From contig CM055279.1 of assembly GCA_029237695.1 (NCBI GenBank), forward strand, positions 60,647,530-60,711,529: DNA of 64,000 nt, read 5' to 3'. Below are positions 54,806-64,000 of the stretch, one piece after another. Numbering within the stretch: the first letter of the stretch is position 1; each line of letters begins with the position of its first letter. Made by a program: the position numbers and the translations under genes. Origin of the DNA: Conchocele bisecta. Taxonomy: Eukaryota > Mollusca > Bivalvia > Lucinida > Thyasiridae. Under the pieces are notes generated by a model. That model did not search any database, was not told the DNA's origin, and worked only from the letters and a program-made list of their open reading frames with translations.

Positions 54806-55106
54806 TAGCCCATTTCACCAACATTGCAAAGTATACTTATCTACAAAGTATACTTTGAGGGAGAAATTTTCAATTTAAGGATAAATTTATTTATTTTTAT
54901 TATACTGAATTCATTACATTATCACAGCCATTTTGGCTGTGATAATGTAATAAATTCAGTATAATAATTCTGCATACTTCTAATCACCAAATATACGCAG
55001 TGGTTAGTTCTATATGAAATAATGCATTTTGGGAAAATAAATGATTACTCCCTCAAAGTATACTTTGCTAGTAAAGTATACTTTGCAATGTTGATGAAAT
55101 AGGCTA
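54806..55106. mobile_element. Family G MITE, copy 4, with an identifiable empty site
   Basis: TAGCCCATTTCACCAACATT.. to ..GATGAAATAGGCTA, 301 bp, CTG duplication (54803-54805, 55107-55109). The host repeat is uninterrupted at 53671 (ATACCTGGTTTGG). Confidence 0.92.
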
Positions 55107-55194
55107 CTGGTTTGGCCCTCGGGTACATATTTTGGCTTCTTGTACGCTAGAGTGGAAACAGGTTACACCCCGTACAAAGTACTTAAATGTACTA

Positions 55195-55403
55195 CTTTTA
55201 GGGGAAGGGGCTAAGTAGTGACGCTAGTGTGTTATGGACCTGGCATCAGGTCAGGATATTCTAATTTCAGGGCTGAATATATATTTTTCTGTAAATATTC
55301 AATTCTGGTTTTGGGAATTTCCCCCAAATTCATACAGGTTGAATGCATGACTCGAACTCGTTGACCCGGCTTTAAATGACCTTAGCTGTTGATAGGTAAC
55401 TAC
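55195..55403 (+). mobile_element. Retroposon-like repeat R, copy 2
   Basis: ACCTGGCATCAGGTCAGGAT.., GGTTTTGGGAATTTCCCCC.., TGACTCGAACTC (B box-like), AAATGACCTTAGCTGTTGAT + AGG; the tail is replaced by element Q. Confidence 0.62.
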
Positions 55404-55611
55404 ACTACCGCTTGCGTTAATCTTGCCAATTTTCAGTTATTTAAACCTATCTTGAACATGTACCGGTTATGTTAACTTCAACCAACCAGCTTGATTGGTC
55501 GAGTCTGAGAATAGCTTAGGCTCAACAATCAAGCTTGTTGATTTCAAGTATACACATCGAGTTAATGCTCAAAGGTTTTATAACCGCTGACAAGATTAAC
55601 GCAAGCGGTAG
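55404..55611. mobile_element. Element Q: 208 bp with perfect 21-22-bp TIRs
   Basis: CTACCGCTTGCGTTAATCTT.. and ..AAGATTAACGCAAGCGGTAG are exact complements. An inner imperfect inverted repeat (CAGCTTGATTG / CAATCAAGCTTG) is present. One copy only in this window. Confidence 0.75.
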
Positions 55612-55964
55612 TTTAATAAATTGATACTCAATATTTATTTTTTATGTTTAAGTGTTCTTTAAAGAGTAGCTTTAAAGTAATGTCTTGATAATTCCATAGC
55701 TCAGGTACATAGCTTAGTAACTAGTGTTCTTATACATGTAATTTGTTATGAATAAAACAAGTCCCATTGTTCTGATTGTTCGTACATTTGCTTTTCTATG
55801 TCCGAAAGCAATTGGTACCTGCATGTATATATGGATGTAAACGTTATCGATATCCATATGTCCGTTTACAGTAAGTTAACATGTGTTCATACAATACCGA
55901 TAGGGTGTCTTTGTGACCTAAACGAATGGCTATCATGTGCTTTGCTTATGACCCTGTTGGTTCA
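55612..55964. other. Unassigned intergenic DNA
   Basis: No features recognised. Confidence 0.4.
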
Positions 55965-56250
55965 ATGTCACCCCGTTGATGGACCGATGTGTAACCGATG
56001 TCGGGCCTATCTGCATTACCGATGTATGTCCGCTTTAAATATGATGTCGATCCGACATGTGCCCGATGTCGGGCCGATGTGTAACCGATGTCGACCGATG
56101 TGCATTACCGATGTATGTCCGCTTTAAATATGATGTCGATCCGACATGTGCCTGATGTCGGGTCGATGTGTAGCCGATGTCGACCGTTGTGCATTACCGA
56201 TGTATGTCCGCTTTAAATATGACGTCGATCCGACATGTGCCCGATGTCTC
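55965..56250 (+). repeat. 89-bp tandem repeat, about 3 units
   Basis: CGCTTTAAATATGATGTCGA occurs at 56031, 56120 and 56209, exactly 89 bp apart. Units are rich in the submotif CCGATGTCGGGCCGATGTGT, itself a degenerate ~9-18-bp repeat. Confidence 0.9.
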
Positions 56251-56267
56251 AAGCTACTATTCTGACT

Positions 56268-56520
56268 TGTGATGGCTTGACACAAACATGTATGGATTGG
56301 AACTCCCCTGTGGATGTACACAGGTGTCTGAAGGCACTACTCTGGATGGCTTGACACAAACATGTATGGATTGGAACTCCCCTGTGGATGTACACAGGTG
56401 TCTGAAGGTACTACTCTGGATGGCTTGACACAAACATGTATGGATTGGAACTCCACTGTGGATGGACATATGGTGTCTGAAGGTACTACTCTGGATGACT
56501 CCACACAAACATGTGTGACT
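56268..56520 (+). repeat. 74-bp tandem array, first block (clean)
   Basis: CATGTATGGATTGGAACTCC..GTGTCTGAAGGTACTACTCT..GGCTTGACACAAA repeats at 56287, 56361 and 56435 with period 74 and few substitutions. Confidence 0.92.
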
Positions 56521-58276
56521 AAAATGCCGGTTTGTGCGAAACCGATACGGGACGACAACGCAGTGTCGTCTGGCCATAATGATCTCCCTTCCTGCAACGT
56601 TCAAAAACGTATGCCGGTGTCGTATTATTGAGGTTTTTGTAATATTCGTCCGAAACGGCTGAGTAAATCAATGTTTTCTATTTCCTTAATTGGCTTTAGT
56701 ATTTCAGAACAGAATATCACTGTAAAACCGTGTACTCGATGGTATTATAGTTTAATACAAATAAACGTTCGGCTGCAGGTTAAGAAACCCCATAAGTTAA
56801 ATATGTTTATCGGCTTCTTTAGCTGAATTTCGATCACAGCTCGGCGTCTGGTATTTTGTTTTTGTTGCATACATGTCACTATAACAGAGACCGGGAACCT
56901 TTCTGAGAAAGGGTCACAGCTGTGGAAAGCGTCTCGCTGCCTATCTTGGGAGTGGCTTTGTGTTTCACACAGTCGATATAGCAGAGCGCCTTAGTTTACT
57001 TGGACGGAATTCATCGCCAGTAATTCAGAACTTAGATTAGGACAGGGAACCGTTGGTCGCAGTGAGCAGTCTGGTATAGCGTTTGTGTTCGGACTGCGAA
57101 CTGTGCTCAGAACGGTCTTGAAAACACTCTCCATTTGGGCTGAGCAAGTATTAAAACTCAACGCTCAGCCCAGCTGCTGGTCTAAGGCATCTCGGCTTTG
57201 TTTAGACGAGCATTGCGTTTGTCAAACCTCGTTGAATGTGGAGACCAGGAGCGGAGCTGATCACTGTAAGCGACATATTTCCAGACCCATGGAACAAGCC
57301 CCATGCTCGGCTATTGCTCGAAGATAGCCCAGCATGATCCACCAGGCTCATCGCCCAGTTACAGCCTGAGATGTCGGCATATGCCAGGCTGTGAGCTGGG
57401 GATATCGTTCATGTAGACAGCTCAGAACATCGATGAGCTGAGGACGTAGCTCAGTTCGGATAGTCGCTCAGCTAAGCAGTTCATGACATTGCTGAGCTAG
57501 TAGCTCGGCTTGTTGCCGAGTGGTGTTTCCCGGACACATATCCCAGCAATAATATAATAGGTTCAGCTTCAATTAGGATATACTATGCTGATCGACAGGA
57601 CTGTCATCAGATAGTTAGTCCAGAGTAGGGTACGGGTAAGTTAGCTAGAGTTAAGACGAGCTACACTTCCGGCAACACATATATTAGGTTTATGATAGGA
57701 CGCTCAGCTAGTGGTATCGCTCATACCACGAGATAAACACTGTGTGGCATTAATATACAACTACAGTGGCATATCCCATGCCAGAGATGGGAATCACATT
57801 AGTAGTGTTTCACCACTGTAGCCGAGACACTCCGCCCAAAATATTGCTTGTAGTTGATTGTTGTTAAATTAGATGTGTTGATTATTTATGCTCACCCAAT
57901 CATTGTAACGATCATTGTCCAGAATCATTGGTAACCAATCATTGGCGAGGTACGCCCGAGGAAAATCTATATATGTATATATATATTGTAAACAGTGCCT
58001 AGATATGTAGTCTCAGCATCGTCGCATGAGACGGGCTGAGAAAACCAGTTATACCGGCCCAGCTTGATACCAGGAATGATATAACTATATTATTCGGATG
58101 TCAGGCTGGACCCGACTTATGAGAATAGTAGTTCGGCTGCTGAGTGCCAGAACATCATATAACTTGGTGCTCAGCACATTGATAGGTTGATAGCACTGTT
58201 GCTCAGCTGGTGACAGCTGATGCCAGCCGTGAACGCTGGTCTTGTGTTTGAGCTAGCCGGACCAGCTGAGATAGGG
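56521..58276. other. GCTCAGC/GCTGAG-rich unassigned DNA
   Basis: 57100-57560 and 58010-58260 are dense in AGCTGAG, GCTCAGC and AGCTCGG without a fixed period, giving many small fold-backs. No coding signal; the 80-codon ORF at 57085 is not recognisable. Confidence 0.5.
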
Positions 58277-59230
58277 AAAATACGTTACACATGTATGGAT
58301 TGGAACTCCCCTGTGGATGGACATATGGTGTCTGAAGGTACTACTCTGGGTGGCTTGACACAAACATGTATGGATTGGAACTCCCCTGTGGATGGACATT
58401 TGGTGTCTGAAGGTACTACTCTGGGTGGCTTGACACAAGCATGTAATGGAACGTTGGAACTCCCCTGTGGATGACACAAACAGGTGGTTGGTGAGGTCTA
58501 CTACTGGATGGATGCAAAAACAAAAGTATGATTGGGAACTCCCCTGTGGAAGACACAGGTGTCATGAAGGTACTACTCTGGATGGATTGACACAAACATG
58601 TATGGATTGGAACTCCCCTGATGATGGACACATGGTTGTCTGAAGGTACTACTCTGGATGGCTCGACACTAAACATGATATGTATTGAAACTCCCCTGTG
58701 GATGGACATATGGTGTCTGAAGGTACTATTTTTTTTTTTTTGTTTTTTTTGATCATGGGTGGCTTTACACAAGCATGTCTGGGATTGGAACTCCCCTGTG
58801 GATGTACACAGGTGTACTGAAGGTACTACTTCTGGATTGGATTGGAACAAACAAAGTGATGGATTGGGAACTCCCCTGTGGATGGAACATATGGTGTCTG
58901 AAGGTACTACTCCTGGGATGGCTGACACTAACATGTATGTAATGAAAACTCCCCTGTGGATGGGACATATGGTGTCTGAAGGTACTACTCTGGTGGCTTA
59001 GACGCAATGGCCATGTAGGATTGGAACTCCCCGAGGAATGTACACTTGTCTGAAGGTAATACTCTGGATGGAAATTTACACAAACATGAGATTGGACTCT
59101 CCCCTGTGGATGGACATAAGGTGTCTGAAGGTACACTCTGGATGGCTCGGACTAACATGTATGTATTGAAACTCCCCTGTTGGTGGAAATATGGTTTGTC
59201 CTAAGGTAATGGGAAATAATGGTTGGTCCC
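58277..59230 (+). repeat. 74-bp tandem array, second block (indel-rich)
   Basis: About twelve units of the same 74-bp repeat. The first two (to about 58440) are clean and 74 bp long. After that almost every unit has one or more single-base insertions or deletions, a T17-like run (58729-58750) and broken words. ORFs on both strands are repeat read-through. Confidence 0.9.
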
Positions 59231-59731
59231 CTGAAGGTACTACACTAGATTAGTTGGGCGGTTATGTAACATTTTTGGCTTGAGGTCTGCACTTCTGGAA
59301 ACAAGCATGAAACTTTGGCAAGGTTTTTTTTTTAGTATGCTGATTCCAAAAATTGCGGGAACCACGACGTCAATCGAACGCTTCCCGCTCAAAAATTCAA
59401 AATGGCCGCCATAGAATAAATTTTGTCAATAACTTTGGTCTAAATGCTCCAATTCTCCTGATCATGATGTCATTTTCTACGTTTATGGGGTCTAGGAATC
59501 TAATAAGATAAACCACAAAAACATTAATAAACATATGCATGGTAAAATTTGAAAAAAGAGACAATAACGCATACCTTTTTTGCATTAACCTATGTATTTA
59601 TATTTTAACTCGTCCTAAAATAGCAACAAGTTTCATTGACCACATTACACAATATGACAACATTGCAAAGCAGTGTGACCCTCAATAACGAGATATTACA
59701 GTTAACACATTGAAATCATATCAAGTCTTGT
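59231..59731. other. Unassigned; possible 3' flank of the minus-strand remnant
   Basis: No tandem repeat; contains AAAATGGCCGCCATAGAA. It would be 3' sequence of the minus-strand cysteine-rich ORF if that is transcribed. Confidence 0.35.
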
Positions 59732-59998
59732 TCAGTCTAGTTCCTTGTTACACTGGCCCAGACAGAAGCACAACTTTGTGCAGCGCAGACCAGCCTTCAT
59801 GCATTTGCACCTCCCAGAACATGCCTGTTTACATCCACACCTAAGCAGTTACTGGCACCCATTGTCTGCTTCTCGTAGAGTAGTCCAGTATGGTGTCCAT
59901 GGTGAATCATCAAACAATTTCTCCCAACCCTGTGAAGAAGGTGGAGGAATCTGAGGATCACCTATGAGACACTGTCCCCAGATATGTCCCGCCTGATA
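59732..59998 (-). pseudogene. Cysteine-rich C-terminal coding remnant
   Basis: Read on the minus strand from about 59998: AGHIWGQ.., GWEKLFDDSPWTPYWTTLRE, then a cysteine-dense tail CGCKQACSGRCKCMKAGLRC + TKLCFCLGQC, ending at a stop (complement 59732-59734). One in-frame stop (complement 59849-59851) separates the W..WTTL part from the cysteine tail. This succession (GYIWG.., W-x-P-x-W-TTLPEA, C-x-C-x3-C-x3-C-x-C..) is one I know from many uncharacterised invertebrate proteins; function unknown, and regular cysteine spacing suggests metal binding. The preceding codon region reaches the candidate LTR, so the retrotransposon may have inserted into it. Damaged as it stands. Confidence 0.65.
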
Positions 59999-60183
59999 TG
60001 TTGTATACTAGCCAAACATGTATCATAGTAGACACAGATGTAAACATATATGTAGGTATATACTACCCTCTATCACTGTCCCTCTGATAGCACTGCAGCT
60101 TGAGAAATAAAACAGTTCATGAGTAGAACTCCGATTATATTGTTGTGTATTCTGTACCAGTTACAAATAGCAAATACATAACA
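59999..60183 (+). repeat. Candidate 5' LTR
   Basis: TGTTGTATACTAGCC.. to ..AATACATAACA has the TG..CA ends and a polyadenylation-like AATAAAACAG at about 60107. The end is fixed by the adjacent primer-binding site; the start is my choice among several TG positions (59971 is an alternative), because the 3' LTR is outside the window. Confidence 0.5.
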
Positions 60184-60186
60184 TTT

Positions 60187-60199
60187 TGGCGACGAGGAT
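60187..60199 (+). promoter_or_regulatory. Candidate primer-binding site
   Basis: TGGCGACGAGGAT follows the LTR by three bases. It begins with TGG, complementary to a tRNA CCA end. 'TTGGCGACGAGGAT' is the usual leader start of this Gypsy group in my knowledge; the tRNA is not identified. Confidence 0.6.
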
Positions 60200-60220
60200 T
60201 TTTAATGGTTTATACCCTAC

Positions 60221-60784
60221 TTGGCAATAGCAAATTTTAAAATTGGAATTATTGGGGAGTTCAGTGAAAATAGTGAAAATTGGAGCAGTTACGTTGAACG
60301 TTTGGAACAATTCTGTATTGTTAATGAAATCCCAAATAACAAAAAGGTACCAGCCTTGCTGACCTTAATTGGAGCTAGCACATACAGTTTGCTTCGGAAT
60401 TTAACTGCGCCAGATGAGCCGAAATCAAAATCATATGATGAAATTGTGGAGTTATTGAGCAACCATCTATCACCAAAACCATTGGTGATTGCCGAGCGAT
60501 TTCGTTTTCACAAACGCGACCAGAGAGAAGGGGAGCCGTTAAACGTGTATGTGGCTGAACTGAGAAAGTTGACCCAGCATTGTGACTTCGGGACAATGCT
60601 CAATGACGCTCTACGTGATCGGCTGGTTTGTGGACTTCGAAATGCGAACATTCAGAAGAAATTACTCTCCACACAAGACCTCACATTGGCCAAAGCCACA
60701 GAGATTGCCATCGCCATGGAAAGCGCTGCCAAGGACGCCACCGAGCTTCAGCAGCAGCACGGCCAGAACCTGTGCATAAAGTAA
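60221..60784 (+). pseudogene. gag (capsid region) of the Gypsy element, no ATG
   Basis: The 187-codon frame opens with TTG where ATG is expected, and there is no in-frame ATG between the stop at 60203 and 60221. Residues about 10-150 form the retrotransposon capsid/gag-like region (ENWSSYVERLEQF, LSPKPLVIAERFRFHKR, LRDRLVCGLRNANIQKKLL). It stops at 60782, just before the zinc knuckles, which lie in the -1 frame. Gag would assemble the particle that packages element RNA. Either a non-ATG start, a lost start or an upstream spliced start is possible; a point change is simplest. Confidence 0.85.
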
Positions 60785-62035
60785 AGAAAACGCCTGCTGC
60801 ACAAAAACTACAGCCGCTGAAACCATGTTTCAGATGCGACAAAAAAGGGCATACTCCAGGAGAATGTCACTTTAAAGATGCACAGTGCCATTTCTGCAAG
60901 AAAAAGGGACACATTGAATCTGCTTGTCTCTCCAAGAAAGGACAACTAAAGAAACCAACAGCAAAAGTCAACAAAAACAGTATATACTCTATAAAGTCAG
61001 AAACACGCGATCCTGAGGAATTTATCAGTGTTTTACGGATTAACTCTGGCAGCTCAGATCCAATTACCGTTACACCCACTGTAGATGGAAAACAGCTGCA
61101 GATGGAATTAGACACTGGGTCCGCGATATCAATGATCTCCCACGACCTGTACTTGAAGTTGTTTAATAACAGGCAATTAGCTGAAACAACAACCGTACTA
61201 AGGACATACTCTGGCGAAGTGATAAAGCCAGCTGGGACAATCCAGGTCAATGTCCGATATGGGAACCAGGAATGTAATTTAGGCTTGTATGTTGTGAAAA
61301 CAAACAGTCCCCCATTATTTGGACGTTCATGGCTGAAACAGATAAAACTTGATTGGAATGCAATCAAAATGCTACAGTCACAAGCCAGGGCCCCAGATAA
61401 GCTAAATGAAATACTGCAGAAATATGACACAGTGTTCAAACAGGAAATAGGAAGTGTTAAAGGTGTCAAGGCAAGCCTTACACTGAGCGAAAATGCACAG
61501 CCAAAACCAAAATTCTGCAAGGCACGGCCAGTACCGTATGCATTGAGAAATAAGGTCGACACTGAGCTGGACAGGCTAGAAAAAGATGGAATTATCACAA
61601 GGAAGGACATCAGCGAATGGGCCACACCGATAGTCCCGATACCGAAATCTGATGGCACCGTCAGAATCTGCGGCGACTACAAAGTGACGGTTAACCCACA
61701 GCTGCAAGTGGACCAGTATCCGCTGCCCAAAATAGAAGATATGTTCGCGTCACTGGCTGGTGGACAGAAATACACGAAAATAGACCTGCGCCAAGCCTAC
61801 TTACAGTTGGAATTGAACGATGACTGCAAAAAGTATCTGACAATCAACACAAGCAAAGGACTGTATCAGTACAACCGCTTAGTGTTCGGAATCGCATCTG
61901 CCCCCGCTATATGGCAACGCACCATGGATCAGGTATTGAAAGGAATACCAAACACAAGCTGCATCCTCGACGATATGATCATCACAGGCAAAACGGACGA
62001 AGAGCACCTCCACACTCTTCAATTAGTGTTGCAAA
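60770..62035 (+). pseudogene. Nucleocapsid knuckles, protease and RT of the Gypsy element
   Basis: Frame 1 carries two CCHC zinc knuckles (CFRCDKKGHTPGEC from 60826, CHFCKKKGHIESAC following), an aspartic protease with DTGS at 61111-61122 and the downstream LFGRSWL, then reverse transcriptase: WATPIVPIPKSDGTVRICGD, KIDLRQAYLQLEL and the catalytic box ILDD at 61962-61973. The box has Ile where most relatives have Tyr; the two Asp are present. Knuckle, protease and RT act in RNA packaging, polyprotein processing and cDNA synthesis. The frame breaks near 62034, where an A run and the frame-2 continuation indicate a 1-base indel. Confidence 0.9.
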
Positions 62036-63331
62036 CGTCTACAGGACTACAACCTCCGTGCAAACTTGGAAAAATGTAGTTTCTTCCAGAAGGAAATTAC
62101 ATACTGTGGGCATATCATTGATGCAGATGGACTGCACAAGACACCAGAAAAGGTTCACGCAATGATGAATGCGCCGAAACCAGAAAATGTGACACAACTA
62201 AGAGCGTTCTTAGGACTTGTCAACTACTATGGAAAATTTATTCCAAACATGGCAACTATTGTGCACCCATTGAACAAGCTGTTGAGAAAAGATGTGACAT
62301 TTGAATGGTCACACTCTGCGGACAATGCGTTCATGAAAGTGAAAGAACTGATCACGTCAGACACTGTGTTAACACATTACAACCCAGATCTGCCGATCAG
62401 ACTCGCGTGTGATGCATCATCCTATGGACTAGGATGTGTACTGTCACACATTATGACCACTGGCGAGGAACGACCAATCGCATTCGCATCGCGCTCCCTG
62501 AGCACAGCTGAGACAAATTACGCGCAAATCCACAAGGAAGCGTTATCAATCATATGGGCGGTGAGGAAATTCCACTGTTACCTGTATGGGCGGAAATTTG
62601 TACTAGTCACTGATCACCAGCCGCTTCTTACCATACTTGGTCAAAAGAAAGGGATACCAGCGACTACAGCCGCCCGACTACAGCGATATGCAATCGAATT
62701 GCAAGGCTACGATTACACAATCGAGTACAGAAGTTCCACAGCAAACGCAAATGCTGATGGACTGTCACGGTTACCATGCCCAGAGCAAGAGAAAGAGTCA
62801 CAGACTGACCCAGTAGAACTTTTCAATGTGTCACAAATTGAAAATCTACCCGTAACCGCAATGGAAATAGCACGTGAAACGCGGCGCGACACAGTGCTAT
62901 CAAATGTGTTGGAATTAACACAAAACGGCTGGAAGCATAAGCCGGGTGACGCTACATTGAATGCATTCTACATTCGCAGAAATGAACTATCAGTTCATCA
63001 GGGATGTTTAATGTGGGGAATACGCGTCATTATACCACCAAAGTTGAGAAGCAAAGTTCTCGATGAATTACATGAAGGCCATGTCGGTATTGTGAAAATG
63101 AAAGCACTCAGCAGAAGTTACTTCTGGTGGCCAGGTCTTGACAATGAAATTGAACAGTTAGCAAAACGGTGTTCAGGCTGTCAAGTACATCAGAACGAGC
63201 CAACAAAAGTAGAACTGCATCCATGGGAATGGCCCTCCGCTCCATGGGAACGAATACATATCGACTTTGCCGGACCATTCATGGGTTACATGTACCTAAT
63301 TATGGTCGACGCACACTCCAAATGGCCATAA
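62036..63331 (+). pseudogene. RT end, RNase H and integrase N-terminal half
   Basis: Frame 2: RT thumb (CSFFQKEITYCGHIID, LRAFLGLVNYYGKFIPNM), RNase H (LACDASSYGLGCVLSH; TDHQPL; NANADGLSRL) and the integrase HHCC zinc-binding domain (LHEGHVGIVKM..CSGCQVHQ), then the first catalytic Asp in HIDFAGP (about 63259-63279). It ends at TAA 63329-63331 in the middle of the integrase core (after DAHSKWP), a nonsense change. Without the remainder, no DDE triad is formed from this reading. Confidence 0.9.
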
Positions 63332-64000
63332 ATACAGGTGATGAAACGAACGACGCGTTAAACACGGTCGAAGTTCTTAGAACCATCTTTGGACGTACCG
63401 GTTTGCCGAAGTATATCGTCAGTGACAACGGAAGTCAGTTTACTTCGGAGGAATTCCAGGAATTTGTCAAACGCAATGGAATTACTCACAAACGGTCAGT
63501 TCCCTGGCACCCCGCCAGCAACGGACAGGCTGAACGTTTTGTGCAAACATTCAAAATGGCAATGAAATCGGCAACTCCAGAGGGAGGTACAGTATACAAG
63601 AAAATCGCAAATTTCTTGTTAGCCTACAGGAACACGCCACATTCCACAACAAAGGAAACCCCTGCGAAGTTGTTTCTCGGCAGAAATCTGCGCACACGTT
63701 TGGATCTCATCAAACCAAATGTGCAAGATACCGTGCAGAATACGCAATTCTCCACTCTCGGTAACAGTAGAACCCGCCAGTTCGGTGTTGGAGAAAATGT
63801 TATGGTGCGCGATTACCGTGACAATTCCAACAAATGGGCCAACGCTACAATATCTGAGAAAACCGGTCCACTGTCGTACAAGGTCGTGACCAGCGACAAG
63901 GCAACATGGCGACGTCATGCTGACCAAATGACGAAGACATCAGTGGAAATACAGTCTTCTGAAATTGAACCAGAAATCATAAACAATTCCGATCCGGCAC
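63332..64000 (+). pseudogene. Integrase core C-terminal half, off-frame and open to the window edge
   Basis: From 63358 an uninterrupted frame 1 reading runs to the end: LPKYIVSDNGSQFTSEEF holds the second catalytic Asp, WHPASNGQAERFVQTFK the catalytic Glu, then LAYRNTPHSTTKETP and a C-terminal module with GENVMVRDYR and GPLSYKV (GPY/F-like). It is out of frame with the preceding part, so a frame change lies between 63332 and 63358. I see no chromodomain before the window ends. Confidence 0.88.

Larger units (their letters stand above)
59999..64000 (+). mobile_element. Ty3/Gypsy LTR retrotransposon, 5' part, mutated
   Basis: Order is LTR, PBS, gag, protease, RT, RNase H, integrase (integrase last), which defines Ty3/Gypsy rather than Copia. 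The element leaves the window before a 3' LTR. At least four lesions are visible: gag without ATG, a change of frame near 60775, another near 62034, and a stop at 63329-63331 followed by a frame change before 63358. It is therefore likely non-autonomous, unless some changes are sequencing errors. Sequence conservation is otherwise good, suggesting a fairly recent insertion. Confidence 0.93.

Noticed and set aside
58220..59136. ORFs of 65-172 codons with IHRGVPIHTCL repeats
   Set aside because: Read-through of the 74-bp tandem array, on both strands and in several frames.
60867..61658. 263-codon minus-strand ORF
   Set aside because: Antisense shadow of the Gypsy protease/RT region.

Overview
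This is a repeat-dense, AT-rich invertebrate chromosome segment, most likely from a bivalve mollusc. Three things point there: an intron-containing metazoan gene with GT-AG introns; Ty3/Gypsy and non-LTR retrotransposon remnants of invertebrate type; and a dispersed hairpin repeat around a 'CCAGATCAGCCTG...CAGACTGATCAG' core that I associate with bivalve genomes. The species assignment is inference. There is no operon structure and no plausible prokaryotic gene.

Positions 1-48 kb are a mosaic of short non-autonomous DNA transposons (MITE-like) and near-perfect palindromes. I recognise recurring families by end sequence and internal similarity, lettered here: A (CAAGGTG.. TIRs containing CACGTG, 5-bp target duplications), B (TACGGAGCCCC.. 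TIRs around inverted arrays of a 21-bp unit), C (TCCTAATTAGGA arrays), D (GGGGCCGTTTCACTAAAC..), E and F (palindrome joined to a TIR-bounded tail), G (TAGCCTATTTCACC.., CWG target duplications), H and J (TTAA target sites), I (CTGTCTGTTYCA.., TA target), K/L/M/N/P/Q (smaller groups) and S, a 1.29-kb inverted repeat carrying 19 TAACGCGTTA palindromes. Many copies are nested, giving relative insertion order and, for two families, an uninterrupted paralogous site in the same window. A degraded non-LTR retrotransposon lies at 26.8-28.7 kb and is split by an E element.

Positions 48-53.3 kb hold the host-gene content: a decayed C2H2 zinc-finger fragment (48.0-48.3 kb) and the last three exons of a gene whose product resembles DUF4806-domain proteins (51,264-53,206, plus strand, phase-consistent introns). 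From 53.3 to 59.2 kb there are more MITEs and three tandem arrays (89-bp and two 74-bp arrays); the second 74-bp array is full of small indels.

The right end (59.7-64 kb) holds a minus-strand cysteine-rich coding remnant, then a 5'-complete but mutated Ty3/Gypsy element: candidate LTR, primer-binding site, gag, and pol with protease, RT, RNase H and integrase. It runs off the window edge and carries a lost ATG, reading-frame changes and one in-frame stop.

The most unusual signal is structural. Three sequence-unrelated elements (B, C, S) consist of short palindromic motifs spaced at 21 bp (two helical turns), and a fourth (N) has an 11-bp period. Most open reading frames elsewhere are by-products of palindromes or of tandem periods divisible by three.
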